The notes beneath the pieces are model-generated. The model was not told the DNA's origin and did not search any database. It was given only the letters and a program-made list of their open reading frames with translations. A DNA stretch of 22,328 nt from JAAYGT01 sp050252075 (GTDB taxonomy: Bacteria; Pseudomonadota; Gammaproteobacteria; Burkholderiales; Burkholderiaceae_B): positions 1 through 22,328 of the forward strand of contig JBFWLP010000055.1 in NCBI GenBank assembly GCA_050252075.1. Direction: 5' to 3'. Position 1 is the first letter of the stretch, and each line of letters opens with the position of its first letter. The position numbers and the translations under genes were made by a program. This document shows, piece by piece, positions 7,697 to 14,555 of this stretch.

Positions 7697-9161
7697 TGCA
7701 AGCGTCCTGTTTCCATTGAGAGGTGGGGCCGGACCACGGGTCGCGCGCCGGCGCCACCTGGTCGTTGGTGCGGGTTAGGCCAAGCGCACCCGCCGACGCC
7801 GTATCGCGAGTGCGGGCGCGACCCAACACGCCGGGCAACAGCGGCACATGCCGGACCGGGGAATTGATTACGGGCGGGCCGGGAAAGTGCTTTGCCAGTA
7901 CCGCCCCCGATTCGTGCACGCGCCGCTGCAGATCGGGGTGGTCGGGCTGAACGACCACGGGCGTGACAAAGATGGCCAGCTCGGTATCCCGGCGTTCATG
8001 CCGGCGACTGGTAAAGAGCTCACCGATCAGCGGGATATCGCCCAGAATGGGCACGTGATCCACGGTGCGTGATGCTTCACGCGACAGGAAACCGGCCAGC
8101 ACCAGGGTTTGTCCCGAGCGCACGTTGAACTCGGTGGCGGCACGGCGTGTTTTCAGGGCCGGGCCGTTGGCGGTTTGCCCCACCGACGTATCGACCGAGC
8201 TGACCTCGACCTCGATGCGCGAACGAACCACCCCGTTACGCTCGACTTGCGGCGTGATGCGCAACGACACACCGTAAGGCTTGAATTCGGTGGATGTGTT
8301 TCCGTTGTCGTCTTTGGTGGCATACGGCACTTCACCGCCGGCGAGAAACTCGGCCGTGGCGCCGCTGCGTGCCAGCAACTGGGGCTGTGCCAGCACCACG
8401 GCGGAACCGTTCTGCGCCATGGCCTGCAGCTGCGCGGAAAGCAAGGCATTCACACCGAAGTAACCCGCCGCAACCGTGGCGGGAAACGCCGTCGCCAGCA
8501 CGGTTTCCGCCGGCCGCTCCAGCACGCGGGAGGAACCGGTTTCCCAGGCAAGACCGGTGGTCACGCCCCCGGTGCTCGACGACCCCCAGCGCAGCCCCAG
8601 TTCATGCAAGCGAGAGCGCGGCAGCTCGACCACCTGCACATCGAGAAGAACCATGTGGTCCCACCCTACCCGGCCGGTCAGATCAACCAGTTGCGGATAA
8701 CGCTTTGCCAGATCCGCGATGCGGTCGATATCGTCATCGGAGAGTTCGTCGCCTTCCACCAGCAGCTTGTCGCCCACCGACGATAACCGGGCATTGGGAA
8801 TGCGCTGCAGCACGGTACGCAGCTCTTGCTGAACCTTATGTGCGCCTTCGGGGGCCACCTGCACATGGTATTGGCGCCGGGTGCCGTTCGTTGTCCAGAT
8901 CTGTAGGGAACTGAGGCCCTCGTTGCGTGCGAACACTATGACTTCTTTTTCATCGGTAGTCACGGCATTGACGACATGGCCGTCACCGACGGCCACCCGG
9001 GCTACGTCGGGTATGGCAAGCACCTGTACCTCGCCGGTTTGCAGGGCAAGAACCACCGGTGCCCGGCCGGTGGCCGCCGTAGCGGTAAAACCAGGGGCGC
9101 ACGCCAGTGCAGCACATGCGGAAAACGCGGCAACGCACACGATACGGGGCGGGATTGTCAT
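7683..9161 (-). CDS. cpaC: Tad pilus outer-membrane secretin CpaC/RcpA
   Basis: This is the 492-residue secretin through which the pilus crosses the outer membrane. A signal peptide of about 30 residues is followed by the pilus-type N-terminal domain (about 33-105, VLALQTGEVQVLAIPDVARV). A BON-like segment lies at about 108-165 (RLSSVGDKLLVEGDELSD). The secretin domain follows to about residue 400, with ANGSAVVLAQPQLLA-like and VRSGQTLVLAGFLSR motifs and VPILGDIPLIGELFTSRR. The last 90 residues form a basic, Pro-rich tail ending in a Cys pair (CNDAC). I chose the ATG at 9161: it has GGAGG 4 nt upstream and an ATGA overlap with cpaB. An in-frame GTG at 9212 lies inside cpaB and lacks support. 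Confidence 0.92.
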   Translation of the reverse strand: MTIPPRIVCVAAFSACAALACAPGFTATAATGRAPVVLALQTGEVQVLAIPDVARVAVGDGHVVNAVTTDEKEVIVFARNEGLSSLQIWTTNGTRRQYHVQVAPEGAHKVQQELRTVLQRIPNARLSSVGDKLLVEGDELSDDDIDRIADLAKRYPQLVDLTGRVGWDHMVLLDVQVVELPRSRLHELGLRWGSSSTGGVTTGLAWETGSSRVLERPAETVLATAFPATVAAGYFGVNALLSAQLQAMAQNGSAVVLAQPQLLARSGATAEFLAGGEVPYATKDDNGNTSTEFKPYGVSLRITPQVERNGVVRSRIEVEVSSVDTSVGQTANGPALKTRRAATEFNVRSGQTLVLAGFLSREASRTVDHVPILGDIPLIGELFTSRRHERRDTELAIFVTPVVVQPDHPDLQRRVHESGAVLAKHFPGPPVINSPVRHVPLLPGVLGRARTRDTASAGALGLTRTNDQVAPARDPWSGPTSQWKQDACNDAC

Positions 9162-10141
9162 GGTGCCTCCGTGGACGGGTCGGACAAGGTCGGCGCGGAC
9201 GAATGAACCCACGCGCTGACCAGCGGCGGAGCCTCGGGCAGATTGATCAGCCCCGATGGTTGCGATTGCGACGGCGACGGCGCCAGCTGCGGTACCCGGC
9301 GTGACTGGGTGTTGCCATAAATGACGGGCGCCGCACCGGTACGCCGCGGCGGCGCGCGATGGATACCCAGCAGGCTGGCCAGATCGCCGCGTACGGCCCG
9401 GGTCGTTGCCTGATGATCGTTGGCCGGACGCAAAACGGCGGTGAGGCTGCCGGCATGCCGCGCCGCGACCAGCTTGACGGCGTCTTCGGGGGCGGCATCC
9501 AGCGTGACGGTGGTGTAGTGCGAAGACTCGCCGCCGGCGCCGTCGTCATACTGGGTTCGTGTGTCGGTGGCCAGCACCATGACACCTTGCAGCAAGGGTG
9601 CCGTAATGGTTCGACGCTGATATTCGAACGACACATACAGATCGATCATGTCGCCGGGCTGCAGCAAGCCCGACACAGAGTTGATACGGTCAACCGGCAT
9701 GGTGATGGCACGACGCCCCAGGGCGATCTGACTGGAGAAGGCATCGCGATCGGGAGCCTGGGTATGAACCGGCAGTATTGGGTCACCCCCGGCCACTGGA
9801 CCTCGAAGAACGGTGCCCACCAGCGACGCAAAGCGCTCGGGCGCCAGGCTTTCACTGCTGACGGTTCCCTGCGGAAACTGCCGCACCGCCAGATGGCCTT
9901 CGTTCAATCGTGTTCCCACGGGCAGATCACCCGCCGCCACGATACGCCCCACCATGGGCACACGCGATTGCTCCTCGAGCTGCTGAACCCGCCCCTGAAT
10001 GTGCTGGCGGGCCGACCACGCGGCGATCAAGCCGGCAAGGGCGGCAACCAGCAGCATGAACACCGACCGGCTGAACAGTTGCCCAAGCTGCCGCACGCGG
10101 CCCGTCGTGGCAAACCACGCCTTAGTGCTGAACGTAGACAT
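9158..10141 (-). CDS. cpaB: Tad pilus assembly protein CpaB/RcpC
   Basis: This 327-residue envelope protein is anchored by one N-terminal helix (about residues 27-44, FMLLVAALAGLIAAW). A SAF domain follows (about 61-125, with VGRIVAAGDLPVGTRL and LVGTVLRGPVAGGDPIL). The RcpC/CpaB domain comes next (RRAITMPVDRINSVSGLLQP, GDMIDLYVSF, then LDAAPEDAVKLVAARHAGSL). The tail is Pro/Ser/Gln-rich. CpaB proteins associate with the secretin and are thought to act in the periplasm. Of several in-frame ATGs (10153, 10147, 10141), I chose 10141 because GGATGG lies 8 nt upstream. This start overlaps the preceding gene by 20 bp. Confidence 0.9.
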   Translation of the reverse strand: MSTFSTKAWFATTGRVRQLGQLFSRSVFMLLVAALAGLIAAWSARQHIQGRVQQLEEQSRVPMVGRIVAAGDLPVGTRLNEGHLAVRQFPQGTVSSESLAPERFASLVGTVLRGPVAGGDPILPVHTQAPDRDAFSSQIALGRRAITMPVDRINSVSGLLQPGDMIDLYVSFEYQRRTITAPLLQGVMVLATDTRTQYDDGAGGESSHYTTVTLDAAPEDAVKLVAARHAGSLTAVLRPANDHQATTRAVRGDLASLLGIHRAPPRRTGAAPVIYGNTQSRRVPQLAPSPSQSQPSGLINLPEAPPLVSAWVHSSAPTLSDPSTEAP

Positions 10142-10805
10142 ACGCATTACCATCCGGCAAGTCATGGGCAGACACAAGAAGCCGTTGCGAACCCTGATGC
10201 CATTGCGCAGGTAGCGCGGCGTTCGACCCCTGCAGCAAGGGACGCCAGCCATGGCGGGCCAGGCCGGCGCGCAAATTCGACACCAGGACGGGTAAAGGCC
10301 ATTTCACCCTGTACAGGGATTGAGTGGGCCCCGGTGTCGGGGAACCCTTCAGCGACACTAGCGGTGTTGCAGCGGCCGGCAACCACGGAAGACCGTGGTG
10401 GGCAAGCACGTGGCCGGCAGCCGGGCGAGCCTGCATCGCCTGCGTTGACAGCGCCGAGACGTAGCCGGCCGCTCCGGCTTCCGTAGGACGTATTTCCGCG
10501 AGCCAATGGGCTCCCGGACTGACGCCGGAGAGAATCCAGCGCGAGCCGCTTGCCATGACACGCTGGAACAGCTTCGTTTGAGACGACAAGGCGGCGGCCA
10601 ACTGCACGGGCGACAGGGACGATGAGAACGGACGATGTGTCAACGGCACACCGGCCAGCGACCAGCGATGTGTGGGCTCCCATTGCACACCCGGCACATC
10701 GAGCCCGACGGGAACGCCGGCCGGGATGCCGGCGCTTGCTGCCGTAACGACCGCCCCCAACAGGGCGGCCGGAACAACACAACGAGAACGGATACGAAGA
10801 TTCAT
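10122..10805 (-). CDS. Unrecognised exported protein of the Tad operon
   Basis: I do not recognise this 227-residue protein. It begins with a clear Sec signal peptide (VPAALLGAVVTAASAG, cleavage probably after ASA at about residue 25). No lipobox or further membrane helix follows, so it is probably periplasmic or secreted. Two segments look alike: about residues 65-120 (SPVQLAAALSS ... SGSRWILSG ... GAAGYVSA) and about 170-226 (LPVLVSNLRAG ... QGSNAALPA ... GNAYVYV). They could be a diverged duplication. AAAGGAG 7 nt before the ATG is the best ribosome binding site in the operon. Its place between the TadE-like gene and cpaB argues for a role in the pilus. It has no similarity I can see to TadD or TadZ. 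Confidence 0.8.
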   Translation of the reverse strand: MNLRIRSRCVVPAALLGAVVTAASAGIPAGVPVGLDVPGVQWEPTHRWSLAGVPLTHRPFSSSLSPVQLAAALSSQTKLFQRVMASGSRWILSGVSPGAHWLAEIRPTEAGAAGYVSALSTQAMQARPAAGHVLAHHGLPWLPAAATPLVSLKGSPTPGPTQSLYRVKWPLPVLVSNLRAGLARHGWRPLLQGSNAALPAQWHQGSQRLLVSAHDLPDGNAYVYVQH

Positions 10806-10817
10806 GACGGAGCTCCT

Positions 10818-11525
10818 TTAGTCGGTGACAGCAACGGGCGATACATGGTGATCGGGGACGCGCTCATGCCAGGCATGCAGCCAGTCCGAAATGAAAGACT
10901 CCCTCGACCATCCGGCATCGACTTGCTCCATGGCGGCATTGACAGCGAGCGCAATACCCTGTGAACGGCCGGCATCGCGGCCCCACGTTAACGGAGCCTG
11001 TTGCAGGCGCTGCCGGGCGTCGTGGTCGGACGACGCGTGACCCGCTCCCTGCAGCACTGCCAGACGGCGAACGATAGCGGGGTATACAAGGCCGGCGGGA
11101 GCCACCGTGGCGACGGGACGAACACGCACAATTCCCGACACACCACCGGCGTCATAGGTTTGAAGCTCGCGGCCCAGCGCGATGGCAAGGGCGTCGGGAG
11201 CGGCTTGCGCCGCCCCTTCAGGCTGATTCAGATCAACCAGCCGGACACTGACCTGATCGTTTGGCCGGGCCAGCAAAGGCAACCCGGCGGTATCCACCCA
11301 GCGCTGCGATGTGGTGGTGAAAAACTGGTGCCGTACCCGCCCGGTATCGAATGGCGCGAGTGTGCGTGTGGACAGGAAAGCGCTGTAGGCGGCGGCGTGC
11401 CGGGTTTGCAATGAAATATTCTGCAAACGCGCCAGCCACAGACCGGCCAGCCATAGACCGATCAGGGCAAGCAGCACCACCAGCCCTTCGGCGAGCGCCT
11501 GCCCGCGCTGTGCGACGGCTACCAT
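10818..11525 (-). CDS. tadE: TadE-like minor pseudopilin
   Basis: This 235-residue protein has a class III prepilin-like N-terminus: QRG followed by QALAEGLVVLLALIGLWLAG. Cleavage after the glycine would put glutamate at mature position +5, as in TadE/TadF and Flp proteins. One membrane helix is followed by an extracytoplasmic domain of about 195 residues with no motif I recognise. TadE-type proteins are minor components processed by the prepilin peptidase. The ATG overlaps the end of the TadG-like gene by 7 bp, implying coupled translation. The domain is longer than in classical TadE (about 190 residues in total), so TadE-like is safer than strict orthology. Confidence 0.75.
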   Translation of the reverse strand: MVAVAQRGQALAEGLVVLLALIGLWLAGLWLARLQNISLQTRHAAAYSAFLSTRTLAPFDTGRVRHQFFTTTSQRWVDTAGLPLLARPNDQVSVRLVDLNQPEGAAQAAPDALAIALGRELQTYDAGGVSGIVRVRPVATVAPAGLVYPAIVRRLAVLQGAGHASSDHDARQRLQQAPLTWGRDAGRSQGIALAVNAAMEQVDAGWSRESFISDWLHAWHERVPDHHVSPVAVTD

Positions 11526-12856
11526 GGCAGGCCTTCGCCGGTGGGCCCCTGCCCGGTCAGGCGGAACGGCAGCCGCTGCAACGGATGCGCAGCAAGACGG
11601 GCTTGCCAGTAGGGGCGAAACAGATTCGCATGTTCATGACGGTGATCGGCACGCAACACCGGCCGGGCGTAAAACGTATCGGCGGCACTGCGCGACGTAA
11701 TGATCAGGCCGTTACGCCCTGGACGGCGCAAGGTAACGGCAAGACGCACGGGCGCATTGTTCACACCGGGTGCGACATCGAGATAATTGGGCAATCCGCC
11801 TGCGCGCCAGTTGGGTCGACCGGCCACGGCCCGCGAGTTGGCCAGCGGGTTATCGTGCCCGCGGGCGATATCCCAGTCACCGCTTTCCTTGACCCATCGC
11901 CAGAAATCCTGGGCCGAAAAATCATCGGGAGGATCGGTGGTGTGGGGACCGTCGAAGACCTGAACCTGACGTGTGGGAATCCAGCCCCAGCCCATGGCGT
12001 ATTCACGGTAATAGCAGCCGATCCAGCGATTTGACCGCAAGGCATGGAAGGACTGCGTGTCGATGGATTCCCACACCCCCGAAGCCGACAGTTTGGTGGC
12101 GCCCCGACGACGCAGCTCGTGACGCAAGCCCGGACACCGGGCCTGAACCGGCCAAGCGTTCGTTGCCGTGTGATTGCGGGGATCGAGAAAGCGGTACAAA
12201 CCGGCAGTATCGAGCACAAAGGAACGAAACGCACCCTGCCCCGGCTGACGGGCCAAGTAACCCGGCAACGTGGTTTGATCGATGGAAATATCAAGGTCTT
12301 CCGGTTTTTCGCCAGGATAGTTCTGGACGAGCACATGACGCAGCGTTGCCTGCGTGGCTGCTTCCAGCGATTGGGCAATGGCGGACTGGGTTTTTGACAG
12401 CACGGTGTGCACGGTGGCCTGATGCGCGTGATAAGTTTGCGCCAGAGCACCATTGGACTGCGCCAGCGATGCCAGGCCCGACGCACGAGCGGCGGCGGCA
12501 TAGGCCGCACCGTGTTCCGGACCGAAAAACATGCCCACAAGGTGAACCGGAGGATTGGCCGCCATGAGCTGTTGCGCCTGCGCTCCGCCAAATAAGGCCC
12601 AGGAACCCAGGGTGACCAGATGCGCCATGGCTACCTGATGAGCCACCTGCGCACGATTGATATATGCCATGGCATTGAAGGCCCGCGCGTTCACCAGCGC
12701 CGCGCTGTAGGTGGCGGCATCGAGGGCATGGGTTTGCTGCACCTGAGCGCCCAGGGTTTGATCAACATGGAAATAGCGCAGCACCATGAGAGCCGCCAGA
12801 CCGGCCAGCAGCATGCCCGGCACAAGCGCCTGCCCACGCTGGCACGCGCCGCCCAT
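11519..12856 (-). CDS. TadG-like pilus-associated protein
   Basis: This 445-residue protein has one N-terminal hydrophobic segment after QRGQALVPGMLL. It continues with QTHALDAATYSAALVNARAF, the segment resembling the Ala-rich 'DAAALA' region after the helix of TadG. The prepilin-like Gly is present, but mature position +5 is proline instead of glutamate. The rest is an extracytoplasmic domain of about 400 residues with a Trp/Tyr-rich middle (SNRWIGCYYREYAMGWGWIP) and no von Willebrand A motif. The start is fixed by a TAATG overlap with the pilin stop. TadG proteins are proposed to anchor or cap the pilus. Assignment is by N-terminus, size and context. Confidence 0.7.
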   Translation of the reverse strand: MGGACQRGQALVPGMLLAGLAALMVLRYFHVDQTLGAQVQQTHALDAATYSAALVNARAFNAMAYINRAQVAHQVAMAHLVTLGSWALFGGAQAQQLMAANPPVHLVGMFFGPEHGAAYAAAARASGLASLAQSNGALAQTYHAHQATVHTVLSKTQSAIAQSLEAATQATLRHVLVQNYPGEKPEDLDISIDQTTLPGYLARQPGQGAFRSFVLDTAGLYRFLDPRNHTATNAWPVQARCPGLRHELRRRGATKLSASGVWESIDTQSFHALRSNRWIGCYYREYAMGWGWIPTRQVQVFDGPHTTDPPDDFSAQDFWRWVKESGDWDIARGHDNPLANSRAVAGRPNWRAGGLPNYLDVAPGVNNAPVRLAVTLRRPGRNGLIITSRSAADTFYARPVLRADHRHEHANLFRPYWQARLAAHPLQRLPFRLTGQGPTGEGLPW

Positions 12857-13122
12857 TATTGAGCCGCCCCGGCGTTGCCGGTGAACGATTTCAGCGTTTT
12901 GGCCGCCGTTTGACCCGCGGCACCTTGTGCCGCTGACTGCGCCGCACGGGACTGTTCACTGCCGTCTTCCCCGGCCAGCTCCATGGCCATGGCCGCCGTT
13001 TGCGAACGGATGACCTGGCCAAAAAGCTGGTACACCGCAATGGCCGCCACCGCCACCAGGGCAACGACGATGATGTACTCGGTCATACCCTGGCCGCGTT
13101 GGTTTCGTGCAGAGCGCTTCAT
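12856..13122 (-). CDS. Flp-type (type IVb) pilin-like protein
   Basis: This 88-residue prepilin has the class III arrangement. A short basic leader ends in NQRG, then QGMTEY puts Glu at mature +5 and Tyr at +6, the Flp hallmark. One hydrophobic helix follows (IIVVALVAVAAIAVYQLF), then a hydrophilic tail of about 50 residues rich in Ala, Gln and Ser. Flp pilins are usually shorter (about 50-75 residues), so this may be the major pilin with a long tail or a second pilin-like subunit. GGAGG lies 6 nt before the ATG. It is the first gene of the pilus operon, with 87 bp of non-coding DNA and a hairpin before it. Confidence 0.8.
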   Translation of the reverse strand: MKRSARNQRGQGMTEYIIVVALVAVAAIAVYQLFGQVIRSQTAAMAMELAGEDGSEQSRAAQSAAQGAAGQTAAKTLKSFTGNAGAAQ

Positions 13123-13128
13123 GAGATT

Positions 13129-13133
13129 CCTCC
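13129..13133 (-). promoter_or_regulatory. Strong Shine-Dalgarno sequence of the pilin gene
   Basis: GGAGG lies 6 nt upstream of the pilin ATG (13122). It settles the start at the residue that gives a normal 10-residue prepilin leader. Confidence 0.8.
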
Positions 13134-13152
13134 GTGAATGATCGAGGAACCC

Positions 13153-13172
13153 AGTGTGCGCGCCGGCACACT
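13153..13172 (-). other. Hairpin between phnP and the pilin gene
   Basis: A perfect 7-bp stem (AGTGTGC/GCACACT) with a 6-nt loop lies 37 nt after the phnP stop and 30 nt before the pilin ATG. No T-run follows, so it is not a standard intrinsic terminator. It could mark a transcript boundary, stabilise a processed pilin mRNA, or be a protein-binding dyad. No convincing -35/-10 pair was found in this 87-bp gap. Confidence 0.5.
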
Positions 13173-13209
13173 AACCGGCAATTCGCAAAAATAGCGACGG
13201 ACTGCTTTG

Positions 13210-13968
13210 TCACGCCAGGGTGAACACGTCTGCGTCGCGGGCCACGGTGATATGGCCGGGAAGATCGCCGCCGCGGGTCATGAGCCAGTTATCGAACTCG
13301 TGACCGATGTGCGTGAGCACCACTTTCTTTACCGGAAGCGGCGCCGTGCAATCGAGCACCCGGGTCAAGTCGTTATGGTTTCTGGGCGCGGCGGGCTGGG
13401 GAGGATAGGAGCAATCGATCACCAGTACATCGACCGGATGGCGTTGCAGGTAACGGGTGGTGTCCGGCGGCAAACCCACGGTGTCGGTCAGGTAGGCCAT
13501 GGACCCCGCCGGTGACCGCACCACATAGCCCAGCGTGGGCCGTGAATGATTCAAAGGAACGGCGGTCAGTGTGGCCTCGTTCAGCGCAATGGTGTCGAAG
13601 GCCTGCAGAGTGCGCGAGAAATCCAGGATGCCCGGGTATTTGAACAAGTCGGCCAAACCTTCGGGGTCGGCGGGCCCCAGTACGGGCAAGGTCATGTCCT
13701 TGCCCCACCGCAAATGCAACAGACCCATGGCGTGATCGGCGTGATAATGGGTTTGCAGTATGCCCGTGAGCACACCCGGCGCAAACCGCTCGGTCAGGTC
13801 GGTCAGCCCACCGTCGATCAGCCATGTCTGGTCGCGCAGCTGCAGCAAGGCGCTGCAGGCCTGGCGCCGGTACGGCGGGGCCACGCGGGCACGGGCGCAG
13901 GCCACGCAGCCGCAGTTGTAGACAGGAACTTGCGCGGCATTGCCGGTGCCCAACAATGTCAGTTTCAT
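13210..13968 (-). CDS. phnP: Phosphoribosyl 1,2-cyclic phosphate phosphodiesterase PhnP
   Basis: PhnP opens 5-phosphoribosyl-1,2-cyclic phosphate, the product of C-P lyase, to ribose 1,5-bisphosphate. The 252-residue protein, the same length as E. coli PhnP, is a metallo-beta-lactamase-fold hydrolase with HYHADH (74-79) as its metal site. The structural-zinc cysteines are present in YNCGCVACAR (19, 21, 24). Further ligands are expected at the His in VPLNHSRP, the Asp in YLTDT, and VLTHIGHEF near the C-terminus. The ATG at 13968 forms an ATGA overlap with phnN; the longer frame up to 14028 lies inside phnN. It is the last gene of the operon. Confidence 0.94.
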   Translation of the reverse strand: MKLTLLGTGNAAQVPVYNCGCVACARARVAPPYRRQACSALLQLRDQTWLIDGGLTDLTERFAPGVLTGILQTHYHADHAMGLLHLRWGKDMTLPVLGPADPEGLADLFKYPGILDFSRTLQAFDTIALNEATLTAVPLNHSRPTLGYVVRSPAGSMAYLTDTVGLPPDTTRYLQRHPVDVLVIDCSYPPQPAAPRNHNDLTRVLDCTAPLPVKKVVLTHIGHEFDNWLMTRGGDLPGHITVARDADVFTLA

Positions 13969-14555
13969 GCCAAGGCCCCCTGACCCACGGCCGACGCACC
14001 GGCCCATGCCGTCTGCACGTGCCGGCACAGCGCCTGGACGGCGATCCGGGGATCCCCCGAATTGTCGATGCGAATCACGTCGTGCTCATCGCGCACCGAC
14101 TGCACCGATACATGGTGATTGCGTGCCAGCCGGGCTGCAATCTGGCCCGACGCTTCACGACCCCGTGCCGTCAGGCGCGTATGCAACATGGCGGCGGGCA
14201 CATCGAGCAAGACCGGCAACAGGCCGGGGTACAAGCGCCGTGCCTGATCCAGGTAGGCCCGGGAACCATTGACCAGCACAACGCGCCCGTGCATCAATGC
14301 ATCATCGATGCTTCGCGGTATGCCGTAATGAAGGTCGTTGGCCTGCCAGTGCATGGCGAAGGCGCCGCGCTCGGCCATGGCCTGGAATTGCTCCCGGCTT
14401 ACGGCATGGGCCGTCGTTTCGGTGGCGTCGGCCGGACGGGTAATGACCCGGGCCGCCCGCAAGGCGCGCGCCCCCAGACAGCGCTGCACACCGGCCAGTA
14501 TCGTATCCTTTCCGGAGCCCGACGGGCCCATCAAATACACCAGTTGCCCCGCCAT
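13965..14555 (-). CDS. phnN: Ribose 1,5-bisphosphate phosphokinase PhnN
   Basis: PhnN phosphorylates ribose 1,5-bisphosphate to PRPP, returning the ribose of the C-P lyase pathway to metabolism. The 196-residue protein has a guanylate-kinase-like fold with the P-loop MGPSGSGKDT (about 9-18). It also has RVITRPADATETTAHAVS, the PhnN counterpart of the nucleotide-lid region. WQANDLHYGIP and VVLVNGSRAYL are typical of the family. The ATG at 14555 shares one base with the phnM stop (TGATG) and gives the normal N-terminus; an upstream start at 14582 is inside phnM. E. coli PhnN is about 185 residues. Confidence 0.93.
   Translation of the reverse strand: MAGQLVYLMGPSGSGKDTILAGVQRCLGARALRAARVITRPADATETTAHAVSREQFQAMAERGAFAMHWQANDLHYGIPRSIDDALMHGRVVLVNGSRAYLDQARRLYPGLLPVLLDVPAAMLHTRLTARGREASGQIAARLARNHHVSVQSVRDEHDVIRIDNSGDPRIAVQALCRHVQTAWAGASAVGQGALA

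Noticed and set aside
9359..10486. Plus-strand open frame of 375 codons opposite cpaB
   Set aside because: It is an antisense shadow of cpaB and the exported-protein gene, with no motifs.
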